This document shows, piece after piece, positions 26,995 through 35,178 of a stretch of 64,000 nt of DNA. The stretch comes from Exiguobacterium marinum DSM 16307 (GTDB taxonomy: Bacteria > Bacillota > Bacilli > Exiguobacteriales > Exiguobacteriaceae), in NCBI RefSeq assembly GCF_000620845.1, contig NZ_KK211189.1, positions 635,662 through 699,661 on the forward strand. The letters run 5' to 3'. The notes below the pieces were generated by a model that saw only the letters and a program-made list of their open reading frames with translations, was not told where the DNA came from and made no database searches. Every line of letters begins with the position of its first letter. The first letter of the stretch is position 1. The translations under genes and the position numbers were made by a program.

Positions 26995-28452
26995 ATGAGA
27001 ACGAAACGTTTATCCGCCATTTTAATAAATGAGATGGATGACATTTTTGATCCATGGGTGACCGGAGTCGAAACGGATTCCAGAAAGGTCAGTTCAGGGA
27101 ACGTCTTTATTTGCATTCGCGGCTACACGGTTGACGGACACAAGTTTGCAGAAGACGCCGTGGTCAATGGTGCGAGTGCGGTCATCTCAGAATATCCACT
27201 CGATCTCGACGTACCGAATGTGGTTGTTGCTGATACGAAGCAGACGGCAGGAGCGGTTGCGAGTGCTTTTTATGACCACCCCTCTCATCGAATGCGCATA
27301 TATGGTGTGACGGGAACGAATGGAAAAACAACAACAGCGACGTTGACATATGATTTATTGCGTCTCTCAGGACAACGTGCCGGAATCGTTAGTACGATAG
27401 GAGCTCGTTTCCTCAATCAGACGATTGAAACGGCCAATACGACCCCAGAAGCTGTCGTCTTGCATCGCATTTTAGCGGATATGGTTGATGCGGACGTCAC
27501 GGATTGTGTACTCGAAGTATCATCGCATGCATTGATGGAAGGTCGCGTGGCTGGAATTCATTTTCATGCGGCCGCGTTTACGAATTTGACGCATGATCAT
27601 TTAGATTATCATCGTTCGATGGATGAGTATGCCCGGGCGAAAGCGCGATTGTTTGAACAGGTAGAAGTGACGAACGGTGAGGCAATCGTGTTAAACGCAG
27701 AAGACTCGGCTAGTCATGTCATGGCTGAGTTTGCGCCGACACGTCAAGCCATTATGTATAGTACAAAAGAGGAGATAGATGCCGACATTCAAGTCATTTG
27801 GCGTGAAGAGACGGTACTCGTCAGTATGAAGGATTTCAAACTCGAAGTGCCCGTTCGATTCATGGGGGCGTTCAATGCAGCGAACTTAGCAGCGGCCATT
27901 GGACTCGTTTCGACTTCTGATATGGCGCTGCGGACCATTGTTTCAAATGTTCCAGGACTTACCTTGCCAAAAGGGCGTTTGGAACGTTTAGCTACAGAGG
28001 ATGCTGAGATTTATATTGACTATGCCCATACACCAGACGGTCTAGAGAAATGTTTGTCTACATTGCAACAAGACAACCGTGATCTCGTCGTCGTCTTAAG
28101 TGCAGCAGGAGATCGGGACCCGACGAAGCGCCAAGATATGGGACGCATCGCAAGTCAGTATTCAAACGAAGTGATTGTCACCGTGCATGATGTTCGTATG
28201 GAAAATCCAACACACATCATTCGCGATTTAGTCAAAGGGATTCAGCCGAATGCGAACTATGTGACGTTTGAAGCGAGGAAAGATGCACTTCGCCACGCAG
28301 TGATGCAAGCGTTAGAAGGGAAGCGCGTCGTTGTCGTCGGTAAAGGGCATGATCACATCGAACGAATCGGCCGCCAGTCGATTCCTTTCAACGAATCAGA
28401 TATTTTATTAGAAGAATTGAAAAAGCGAAAAGGGCAGGAACCTGCCGTTTAA
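26995..28452 (+). CDS. murE: UDP-N-acetylmuramyl-tripeptide synthetase (MurE family)
   Basis: A 485-residue Mur ligase that adds the third amino acid to UDP-MurNAc-L-Ala-D-Glu in peptidoglycan synthesis. The ATP-binding loop is VTGTNGKTTTATL near residues 103-115. HDHLDYH and the C-terminal domain HTPDGLEKCL are also conserved. The usual DNPR or DNPA specificity motif is replaced by HDVR within VHDVRMENP, so the added amino acid (lysine, diaminopimelate or other) cannot be read. The ATG at 26995 with GAAAGGA upstream is preferred; the frame opens from 26908. It stands alone, not in a division/cell-wall cluster, so it could be a paralogue. Confidence 0.9.
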   Translation: MRTKRLSAILINEMDDIFDPWVTGVETDSRKVSSGNVFICIRGYTVDGHKFAEDAVVNGASAVISEYPLDLDVPNVVVADTKQTAGAVASAFYDHPSHRMRIYGVTGTNGKTTTATLTYDLLRLSGQRAGIVSTIGARFLNQTIETANTTPEAVVLHRILADMVDADVTDCVLEVSSHALMEGRVAGIHFHAAAFTNLTHDHLDYHRSMDEYARAKARLFEQVEVTNGEAIVLNAEDSASHVMAEFAPTRQAIMYSTKEEIDADIQVIWREETVLVSMKDFKLEVPVRFMGAFNAANLAAAIGLVSTSDMALRTIVSNVPGLTLPKGRLERLATEDAEIYIDYAHTPDGLEKCLSTLQQDNRDLVVVLSAAGDRDPTKRQDMGRIASQYSNEVIVTVHDVRMENPTHIIRDLVKGIQPNANYVTFEARKDALRHAVMQALEGKRVVVVGKGHDHIERIGRQSIPFNESDILLEELKKRKGQEPAV

Positions 28453-28453
28453 C

Positions 28454-28481
28454 AAAACGATGACAAACGTCATCGTTTTTT
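28454..28481 (+). terminator. Intrinsic terminator of murE
   Basis: A perfect stem (ACGATGAC / GTCATCGT, extended by A-T pairs) with an AAAC loop and a six-T tail, just after the stop. Confidence 0.88.
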
Positions 28482-28548
28482 AATGTGTGAAGAACGGTAA
28501 GGAAGGCAATCACTAGTAATGTAGTAGAATTGAAGGAGGAGAATAGAC

Positions 28549-28893
28549 ATGTCAGTTTTGTACAAAGAATTTACAAACGATGAAGAAGTCGTTACCGCCA
28601 TTCAATCGATGAAATCAAATGGGGTGGATGAATCCAACATCTACGTCATTACACATGACGATGACCGAAGCAAACGCGTTGCGGACAATGCTGATGCGAA
28701 CACCGTCTCGGCAAGTGACGTCGGCTTGGGGACAGCCGCCAAAAACGTGTTCCGTAAAAAAGGGGACGAACTTCGTGCAGAGTTTCAAGAACTTGGCTTT
28801 TCGAAAGAAGAGTCAGAACGACTAGAAGAGAAATTAGACAAAGGGAAAGTGCTCGTCGTCGTGAAAGATGCACCGGCCGGATTTACCATCTGA
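28549..28893 (+). CDS. General stress protein of the YflT (GSP17M) type
   Basis: A 114-residue soluble protein. The N-terminal half (KEFTNDEEVVTAIQSMKSNG then IYVITHDDDRSKRVAD) matches the GSP17M domain found in YflT of Bacillus. The C-terminal half is a charged helix (ELGFSKEESERLEEKLDKGK) ending in a short hydrophobic strand. In Bacillus such genes belong to the sigma-B general stress regulon. I see no convincing sigma-B promoter here. The ATG at 28549 has AAGGAGGAG upstream, and a terminator follows. Confidence 0.82.
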   Translation: MSVLYKEFTNDEEVVTAIQSMKSNGVDESNIYVITHDDDRSKRVADNADANTVSASDVGLGTAAKNVFRKKGDELRAEFQELGFSKEESERLEEKLDKGKVLVVVKDAPAGFTI

Positions 28894-28918
28894 TTCCACT
28901 ACCATTGAGAATAGAGAG

Positions 28919-28959
28919 AAAAGAGGCTGAATCGACACGATTGATTCAGCCTCTTTTTT
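28919..28959. terminator. Intrinsic terminator between convergent genes
   Basis: A long stem (AAAAGAGGCTGAATC / GATTCAGCCTCTTTT) and a T run. It ends the stress-protein gene and lies next to the stop of the reductase on the other strand. Confidence 0.88.
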
Positions 28960-28965
28960 GTTCGA

Positions 28966-29958
28966 TTAACGAAGGCGGACGACGGTGCGACCGCTCAACT
29001 CTCCTCGCATCATCGCTTCGGCGTGACGTGGGACATCGTGTAGCGGAATCTCATGAATCATGTCGTTCAACATTTTCGTGTCGATGAGTTCTTCAAGACG
29101 TTCCCATGCGTTCATACGGCGTGCCATTGGTTGCATGACTGAATCGATTCCAATTAGTTTCACCCCTCGTAAGATGAACGGGTAAACGTTCGTCGGCAAA
29201 TCGGTTCCTCCCACGAGACCGCATGCGGCAACAGCACCTTCATACCTGATTTGACTCAAGATATTAGCGAGTGTATTTCCGCCAACTGAATCGATGGCGG
29301 CATCAAAACGCTGTTTGGCGAGTGGACGAACAGATCCTTCTAATTCGCTACGATTGATGATGGTCTCGACACCAAGTGAACGCAAGTAAGGTGAATCTGT
29401 TTTACCAGTCGAGGCGACGACGTGATAGCCAAGACGGCGAAGTAACGTAATGGCGAAACTCCCGACACCACCTGTCGCCCCCGTGACGAGTACCTCTTCC
29501 CCAGGACGGACACCGGCGTGCTCGAGTGCATCAATCGATAACATCGCCGTCAGCCCTGGTGTCCCGATAGCGATGGCATCGCGCATAGTCATCCCCTTCG
29601 ATAATTTGACGAGCCAGTTTCCCGGGACTTGGGCATATTGACTGAAACCACCGAAGTGACGTTCGCCAATTCCAAAACCAGTGGCGATGACTTCATCTCC
29701 GACTTTAATGTCGAGATGGTCCGATTCGACTACTTTCCCGACGAATTCACATCCAGGGATGAATGGGTAATGGTTCACGATTTTACCTGAATTCGTTAAT
29801 CCGAGTGCGTCTTTATAGTTCAACGCAGAATAGTGGACTTCGACTAAGACGTTCCCATCTTCTTCTTTTGGGAGCACGTCGGATTTGACATCTTTTACTT
29901 CGGCATGAAGGTGGTTATCCTGTTGGTCGAGCACGAGTGCTTGGAATGATTCATTCAT
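28966..29958 (-). CDS. YhdH/AcuI-family quinone oxidoreductase (medium-chain dehydrogenase)
   Basis: A 330-residue NADPH-dependent reductase of the zinc-free medium-chain dehydrogenase superfamily. The N-terminal GroES-like fold (ALNYKDALGLTNSGKI, then PFIPGCEFVGKV) and the nucleotide motif VTGATGGVGSFA near residue 150 are clear. The length and the run GVKLIGIDSVMQP are typical of AcuI/YhdH acryloyl-CoA reductases. The likely reaction is reduction of acryloyl-CoA or a related enoyl compound. The ATG at 29958 with AGAGGT upstream is preferred over 29991. Confidence 0.88.
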   Translation of the reverse strand: MNESFQALVLDQQDNHLHAEVKDVKSDVLPKEEDGNVLVEVHYSALNYKDALGLTNSGKIVNHYPFIPGCEFVGKVVESDHLDIKVGDEVIATGFGIGERHFGGFSQYAQVPGNWLVKLSKGMTMRDAIAIGTPGLTAMLSIDALEHAGVRPGEEVLVTGATGGVGSFAITLLRRLGYHVVASTGKTDSPYLRSLGVETIINRSELEGSVRPLAKQRFDAAIDSVGGNTLANILSQIRYEGAVAACGLVGGTDLPTNVYPFILRGVKLIGIDSVMQPMARRMNAWERLEELIDTKMLNDMIHEIPLHDVPRHAEAMMRGELSGRTVVRLR

Positions 29959-30101
29959 CTGTGTAACCTCTTTTCCTTTGGATATCTTCACTCTACCTAT
30001 CTTTCCCGTGCGAAATAAAATATATGCACGATTCTTTAGGGGGAATCGGGTAGAGAGTGGTACAATAAAGAAGATTCAAATTGCGTAAGGAGGAATGTAG
30101 T

Positions 30102-30524
30102 ATGCGGCACGATGACTATGAGTTTGATGATGTAGAAGTAGAAGAAGGCGAATTGTTTAACGTATACGATATTCTCCCACCAGACGGGACGATCCTAGAG
30201 ATGGCGACCGCTGAAGAAATGGTTCGGGCAGCCGAGTTAGAAGCGAAACATCATGCGCTTCAACGGCTCCAGGATTCAAACTTCCAGTTATCGGGTGTTT
30301 CGTTCAAAGAACTCCTGACAGAATTTGAACAGTATGAGCAAGAATCGATGGAATTCTGGACAGGGGTCTATAACCGGTTACGCATTCCTTGGGCGTGGAC
30401 GATTCGCATCGACGTGGCCAATGGCCCAATTCACGTTGTGAACGATCGCGATATCTTTATCGACGAAGACGACTTCGAAGAATACGATGTCGATGATTTA
30501 TTAGATGAATACGAAGAAGATTGA
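30102..30524 (+). CDS. Acidic protein of unknown function
   Basis: A 140-residue, strongly acidic soluble protein. Both ends are Asp/Glu-rich (EFDDVEVEEGELF at the start, DEDDFEEYDVDDLLDEYEED at the end) around a helical middle with aromatic residues (MEFWTGVYNRLRIPWAWTIRID). The ATG at 30102 has AAGGAGG upstream; TTG at 30081 is in frame but less likely. I do not recognise the family. A single-gene unit with its own terminator. Confidence 0.75.
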   Translation: MRHDDYEFDDVEVEEGELFNVYDILPPDGTILEMATAEEMVRAAELEAKHHALQRLQDSNFQLSGVSFKELLTEFEQYEQESMEFWTGVYNRLRIPWAWTIRIDVANGPIHVVNDRDIFIDEDDFEEYDVDDLLDEYEED

Positions 30525-30527
30525 ATC

Positions 30528-30569
30528 AAAAACGTCTTTCCCTCATTCAGATGGGAAAGACGTTTTTTT
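30528..30569. terminator. Terminator shared by convergent genes
   Basis: A 15-bp stem (AAAAACGTCTTTCCC / GGGAAAGACGTTTTT) and T run. The stop of the minus-strand small membrane gene lies inside its loop. Confidence 0.88.
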
Positions 30570-30752
30570 GTCGTGAAGCAAGTCATGACGAATACGACTT
30601 AATTCGGTCGCTCCGAATAATAACCCGACGCTGCATAAAATAGAAACCCCGCTTACCATCGCTCCAACGATTGCGGTATCCCCAATCATTGTGAACGACA
30701 TCGCTAAGCTGAACAGACCAAATAGCAGTAATCCTCCGGCAATTGTTTTCAT
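30543..30752 (-). CDS. Small two-segment membrane protein
   Basis: A 69-residue protein with two hydrophobic segments (IAGGLLLFGLFSLAMSF and IVGAMVSGVSILCSVGLLF) and a short charged tail. The ATG at 30752 has GGTGGAG close upstream; GTG at 30761 is in frame as an alternative. Family unknown. The gene ends within the terminator hairpin it shares with the acidic-protein gene. Confidence 0.65.
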   Translation of the reverse strand: MKTIAGGLLLFGLFSLAMSFTMIGDTAIVGAMVSGVSILCSVGLLFGATELSRIRHDLLHDKKTSFPSE

Positions 30753-30834
30753 ACGCTCCACCCTTTCACGTGTCTATGCATGTAGTGTAGACGGTTTAAC
30801 TAGAGAAGGGTGGTTCTATTTTTAACCTGGTAAA

Positions 30835-31542
30835 TTATTTAATTAAGTCATAAATCGAATAGGTTTTGCCGTTCTCAAGAGAGCGGTCAATCAATTGTTC
30901 TGCGAAAACGCGAGCAACCGTCTCCGGAGATCGGAGTCGCCCTTCCGTCTCGTATGAACGGAATTGTTCAAGGTCGGCGAATGCGTCTTCTGAAGAAGAA
31001 CGAATTTCGGTCTGCATCGATGTATCCATCACACCTGGATTGAATAGAGCTGCGCAATGCGGTGTTCCTTCCAGTTCTAGTGCTAACGTATTCGTAAAAT
31101 GGTCGAGGGCTGCTTTCGTGCCACAGTAAGCGCTCCAGCCTGAAATCGGACGTTTAGCGGCGCCAGACGTCACATGAATTAACTCAGTCGGCTTATCGAA
31201 AGCGAGGACCGCATTCGCCAATAGCATCGGCGCAAGCAGATTGGCATGGACATGAGCGGTCACTTTATCACCATCTAATTGTCCGACGCGATGAATCGGT
31301 TCGATCCATGCTGCATTTTGAACAAGAAGGATTGAATCAGCCGTTTCTAGCAGCGGAGTGATTTCTTCGATGGCTGAATTGATTCCAGAGACGTTTGAAA
31401 GGTCGACTGACAGCTGTTGATACGTAACCTCTTCTGCCTGTGAACGCGAGAGACCGACAACTTCATAACCTCGAGATTGGAGTTCTTGGGAGATGGCACG
31501 GCCGAGACCACGCGATGCACCCGTGACGAGAGCAAGTTTCAT
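30835..31542 (-). CDS. Short-chain dehydrogenase/reductase (YueD/sepiapterin-reductase-like)
   Basis: A 235-residue NADP-dependent SDR. The cofactor motif TGASRGLG is near residue 8, NAA near residue 77, and the catalytic YxxxK is YCGTKAALDHF near residue 140, with Ser nearby. The C-terminal region resembles YueD of Bacillus, which reduces benzil to benzoin, and eukaryotic sepiapterin reductase. The natural substrate is unknown. The second ATG at 31542 sits 7 bases after AGGAGG and is preferred. It lies 11 bases after the acetyltransferase gene in the same operon. Confidence 0.87.
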   Translation of the reverse strand: MKLALVTGASRGLGRAISQELQSRGYEVVGLSRSQAEEVTYQQLSVDLSNVSGINSAIEEITPLLETADSILLVQNAAWIEPIHRVGQLDGDKVTAHVHANLLAPMLLANAVLAFDKPTELIHVTSGAAKRPISGWSAYCGTKAALDHFTNTLALELEGTPHCAALFNPGVMDTSMQTEIRSSSEDAFADLEQFRSYETEGRLRSPETVARVFAEQLIDRSLENGKTYSIYDLIK

Positions 31543-31553
31543 ATACATTCCTC

Positions 31554-31943
31554 CTATTCGTGAATGGTTTTCCGAAAACCATGAAACGGTCGGAACCGTA
31601 ACTTTTCGTAATATGTGTGAGAGAGTTGATTCGCCAACAGTTCGATGCGCGTTGTTGGGTGTAGTGCATGGATATGTTGGAGCAACTGTTCGCCGAGCCC
31701 ACGTTTTCGATACGCGGGAGCGACCAATAATTCGCAGACGAACAAGGTGACTGTCGTATCGGTCAATCCACGCAAATAAGCGACAATCTCCCCGTTCTCA
31801 GACTCCATGACATAGGTGACGTTTGATTGTTTCCATGCCTCACGGGTCAGTTCATTCCGCTCGACGAGTTGGGTCCAACCTTCATCACGATTGAGTTGCT
31901 GGATGTGTTCAAAATCTGACGAGACATATGCACGAATGTTCAT
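31554..31943 (-). CDS. GNAT family N-acetyltransferase
   Basis: A 129-residue acetyl-CoA dependent acetyltransferase. Motif A is ELLVAPAYRKRGLGEQLL near residues 70-87 with the R-x-x-G-x-G/A pyrophosphate loop. The tail HTYYEKLRFRPFHGF is the conserved motif B region with a Tyr. The acceptor is unknown. Its ATG overlaps the stop of the serine hydrolase remnant by 4 bases, so the intact ancestor had a coupled three-gene operon (serine hydrolase, GNAT, SDR). Confidence 0.85.
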   Translation of the reverse strand: MNIRAYVSSDFEHIQQLNRDEGWTQLVERNELTREAWKQSNVTYVMESENGEIVAYLRGLTDTTVTLFVCELLVAPAYRKRGLGEQLLQHIHALHPTTRIELLANQLSHTYYEKLRFRPFHGFRKTIHE

Positions 31944-32882
31944 TCAATCCGCTCTCCAATCTGTGCTTCAATTTGTTTCATCACGTCAAACGAACCATCT
32001 GATTGATTTGAACAAACAACCGAGATGGTAGCGGTTTTCGGGTAGTATCCAGAATGGAAACTGACGCCGGGATCATACCCCATCACATGATACTTATAAA
32101 TCTCTTCCGTCGCATGACGTTGAAGACGAGTCAAGAAGACGATGTGAGAAAAGAGCTTCCCAAAACCGGCCCATATCTTGAACGGTGACATATGCGCCAC
32201 CATCTGCGCTGCCTTTGATTGGAATCGCATATTGGTTTGTGCGCCACGTGCCGTTCGAGTGGTCGATATAACCGAGCGCCGTCTGGGCAGGTAAGGCATC
32301 AAGCGAGAAGTATCCGGAATCAATCATACCGGCAGGCTGAAAAATCGATTGTTCGATATAGTCGGTGAAAGATTGTCCGGTCACGTCTTCCACAATCAAC
32401 CCTAACAGGATATACCCCGCATTGTTGTAGGAGAATCGAGACCCCGGTTCATCTTTCATGAATTTTTGTTGAAATAGTGGTAAAAAATCACGTAACTGTT
32501 GAAGACGATACATCGGAACATCGCGCCATAATGCTTCGAAATCATCAGAGATGGACTCATCAAAATAGTCAGGGATACCCGACGTATGAGTCAACAGTTG
32601 ATGAATGGTGACTTGTGGCAATATGTTTGGTAAGTCGAATGTTTGAAACGAATCAAGTGAAGTAGAAAAAGACAGTTGACCTTGTTCGACCAACTGACAA
32701 ATGGCGATTGCCGTAAACAACTTACAGCCAGAAGCAATCCCGAATCGTGTCGTCACTTCATTTTGAATCTGTTCTGAGCGGTTGGCGTAGCCGAAAGAGT
32801 GATGAATGGATTCTGTCGGACTCGTGACAGAATAGACACCAGAAAATGTTTCGTTCAACGATAGATGCGTGAAATTTTGCAA
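31940..32882 (-). pseudogene. Frameshifted serine hydrolase (beta-lactamase/class C family)
   Basis: A class C beta-lactamase-like serine hydrolase split by a single frameshift near 32125-32130. The first part, from TTG 32882 (GGAGG 5 bases upstream), carries the SxxK motif SGCK and the tyrosine motif YNN, and ends prematurely at 32094. The second part (HATEEIYKYHVMGYDPGV onward to 31940) continues in another frame with the expected C-terminus. Joined, the product would be about 313 residues. Translation of the downstream overlapping GNAT gene may suffer. It is either a genuine lesion or a sequencing error. Confidence 0.82.
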
Positions 32883-32908
32883 AGGAACCTCCAAGTGTTG
32901 AGTCGTTT

Positions 32909-32938
32909 TGTATAGTTCGACTATAGCACGAGTATCAA
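32909..32938 (-). promoter_or_regulatory. Promoter of the serine hydrolase operon
   Basis: Minus strand TTGATA (32933-32938), 18 bases, TATACA (32909-32914), 26 bases upstream of the proposed TTG start. Confidence 0.55.
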
Positions 32939-32942
32939 TTCC

Positions 32943-33263
32943 TCTTATGAGTTTACTCAATATTCAAAAAAACATTTACCAAATAAATTGAAACGCGTCG
33001 GTACAATCCTTCAAAGCAGTGAGTCATCCGTTTACCGTTTAGGAGGAGATGAGTTCGTCTTGTTTCTTGAGATGATGCCTGAAGACGCATGTGAACGAAT
33101 GGTTTGCCAAATTGAAGCGGCTTGTCAAAAAGAATCGATTTCCGTTGCAATCGGATTGGCATGGTCATCTTGTCCGGAAACGATTGAGGCACTTTGGCAA
33201 CGTGCGGATGATTCGATGTATGAACAGAAGCGACAACAAAAAACAGACCTTCTTGACGTTTAG
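32943..33263 (+). pseudogene. 5'-truncated GGDEF (diguanylate cyclase) remnant
   Basis: The C-terminal part of a GGDEF domain, about 90-105 residues, with intact RLGGDEF active-site loop followed by the normal helices (RADDSMYEQKRQ at the end). The first third of the domain (including the Mg and GTP-binding N-terminal part) and any sensor region are missing. The frame fades into the promoter region of the divergent serine hydrolase. TTG at 32988 is the only usable start and has no ribosome binding site. Best read as a deletion remnant next to another broken gene. Confidence 0.75.
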
Positions 33264-33283
33264 TTCAAGAAGGTCTGTTTTTT
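33241..33283. terminator. Intrinsic terminator between convergent genes
   Basis: A 16-bp perfect stem (AAACAGACCTTCTTGA / TCAAGAAGGTCTGTTT) with T runs on both strands. Confidence 0.9.
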
Positions 33284-35060
33284 AGCTGCTGGCTTCTTCT
33301 ATCTCAGCCGGTTCTTCACTTAGCTTGTTCAAATAGCGTTCATAACGAGAATTTCCGTATCGGTAAGAAGCCCAAACGAGAATCGTCGTCAGGGTAACGA
33401 GTCCAATCGCCAACGGGGCGAACCATCCTGACACAATCCCGTCTGCATATGCGAGACCAACCGGTGAGAAAACGAGATAGACGAATACCATTGAAGCGAC
33501 AAGCAAAATAGATGTCGACAATGCGTGACGCCACGGTTTGATGCGACCGAGTTCGATTCGAATTGGATTCGCTTGAAGCATTGGTCGTACACGCGCAAAT
33601 ACGAGCATGATTCCCGTCTCGATGACGAAGAGGATTCCGTAAATGTGGATGAAGTTGATGCCGATTTCAACACCGAACCATTGCTTCGTTCCCCACACGA
33701 GGAAATAGTAAGCGATAACGTGGAAAAAGACGACGGTCTTCGCAGCGATTGGAGGAACACGTTTAACGAGCATCCCGATTAAAACGATGACGAGAATCGG
33801 GATATTGAAGAAGCCGGTGAAGCGACGGATCAAGTCCCACAAGCCGTCTGGCGCATACATGAGATTCGGGGCGACAAAGAAAGAAACAAGTGCTACGAAC
33901 GTGCCGAACCATTTACTGACGCGAATCAAATCTTGGTCAGAGGCATCCGGTTTGAACTTTGGTTTATAAATATCGAGTACGAATAGGGTTGCGATACTAT
34001 TCAAAAGTGAGTTGAACGAGCTGAATACGGCACCAAGCAAGACAGCGAGGAAAAAGCCCATGAGCCACATTGGCAACAGCTCGGCAATCAAGCTCGGATA
34101 AGCAAGATCGACCTTTTCGATGTTTGTTCCGTACAGATGAAATGCAATGACGCCAGGTAGCAGCATGAAGATTGGAACAAGTAACTTCAGATACCCGGTA
34201 AAAAGTACTCCTTTTTGACCTTCAGCCAAGTTTTTTGCGCCAAGCGCTCGTTGAATGACATATTGATTGAGTGCCCAGTAGAACAAGTTCGCAAAAATCA
34301 TTCCTGTGAATATGGAGAGAAAAGGTACCGAATCATTGGCTGAACCAATCGCGTTCAACTTTTCAGGATTCGTCGTGACAATCGTCTTCATTCCATCTAA
34401 TAAATTTCCGTCACCTAACGCGAGAAAACCGAGCGTCGGGACGAGGAAACCAATGATGATGAGACCGATCCCATTCAACGTATCGGATACAGCGACCGCT
34501 CGAAGTCCTCCAAAAATAGCATAGATGCCTCCGATGATGCCGATGAACCAAATGACTAACCAAAGGGACTGTTCAAAGCTGACACCGAGCAGAGTAGGTA
34601 CATCGAACAGTTGGAGAACTGCCAATCCACCGGAATATAGCATAGATGGAATTGTCACGCACATATAGCCTAATAAAAACAAGAGCACGGTTAATCGACG
34701 GACATCCTCGTCGTAGCGCTGACTTAAAAATTCAGGTATTGTCGAAATTCCGATGCCGAGAAATCGTGGTAACAAAAAGAGCGCCATGATGATGGCGGCG
34801 ATTCCAGCTGTGACTTCCCATGCCATCGCAGACATGTTGCCGGCAAAGGATTGACCATTCAAGCCAATTAATTGTTCTGCTGACAGGTTGGTCAAGAGGA
34901 GCGATCCCGCGATGAAGACGCCTGTCAGTCCACGACCGGCCAAAAAGTAATCATCGGCACTTTCGACTTTTCCTTTCGTCATTCGATATGAGACGTAGGC
35001 GACGAGCCCCATGAACAAGGCGCCGGTCACGAGTATGTAGAGTACTTGTTGAAACGTCAT
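33282..35060 (-). CDS. Sodium:solute symporter (SSS family, SGLT-like)
   Basis: A sodium-coupled transporter of 592 residues with about 14 membrane segments. The opening segments and the run SLLLTNLSAEQLIGLNGQSF near residues 53-72 match the SGLT/YidK branch, which usually carries sugars. A conserved IFGGLRAVAVSDTLNG lies near residue 183 (the sodium-site and SSS signature region). The C-terminus is a charged tail. The ATG at 35060 is used; the ribosome binding site is weak (GGGGATTCT). It stands alone between a terminator and mgtE. The substrate is unknown. Confidence 0.9.
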   Translation of the reverse strand: MTFQQVLYILVTGALFMGLVAYVSYRMTKGKVESADDYFLAGRGLTGVFIAGSLLLTNLSAEQLIGLNGQSFAGNMSAMAWEVTAGIAAIIMALFLLPRFLGIGISTIPEFLSQRYDEDVRRLTVLLFLLGYMCVTIPSMLYSGGLAVLQLFDVPTLLGVSFEQSLWLVIWFIGIIGGIYAIFGGLRAVAVSDTLNGIGLIIIGFLVPTLGFLALGDGNLLDGMKTIVTTNPEKLNAIGSANDSVPFLSIFTGMIFANLFYWALNQYVIQRALGAKNLAEGQKGVLFTGYLKLLVPIFMLLPGVIAFHLYGTNIEKVDLAYPSLIAELLPMWLMGFFLAVLLGAVFSSFNSLLNSIATLFVLDIYKPKFKPDASDQDLIRVSKWFGTFVALVSFFVAPNLMYAPDGLWDLIRRFTGFFNIPILVIVLIGMLVKRVPPIAAKTVVFFHVIAYYFLVWGTKQWFGVEIGINFIHIYGILFVIETGIMLVFARVRPMLQANPIRIELGRIKPWRHALSTSILLVASMVFVYLVFSPVGLAYADGIVSGWFAPLAIGLVTLTTILVWASYRYGNSRYERYLNKLSEEPAEIEEASS

Positions 35061-35151
35061 AGAATCCCCTCAATCTTTACTTATGTTTTATATATATTTG
35101 TAAGGGATACCCGAACGAGTTGGAAATTATTCATCTAGTTTTGAGGAAATC

Positions 35152-35178
35152 AAAAAAACGCTCGAGGAATCGAGCGTT
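35152..35178 (-). terminator. Intrinsic terminator of mgtE
   Basis: A perfect 9-bp stem (AACGCTCGA / TCGAGCGTT) with seven T on the minus strand, overlapping the mgtE stop. Confidence 0.85.
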
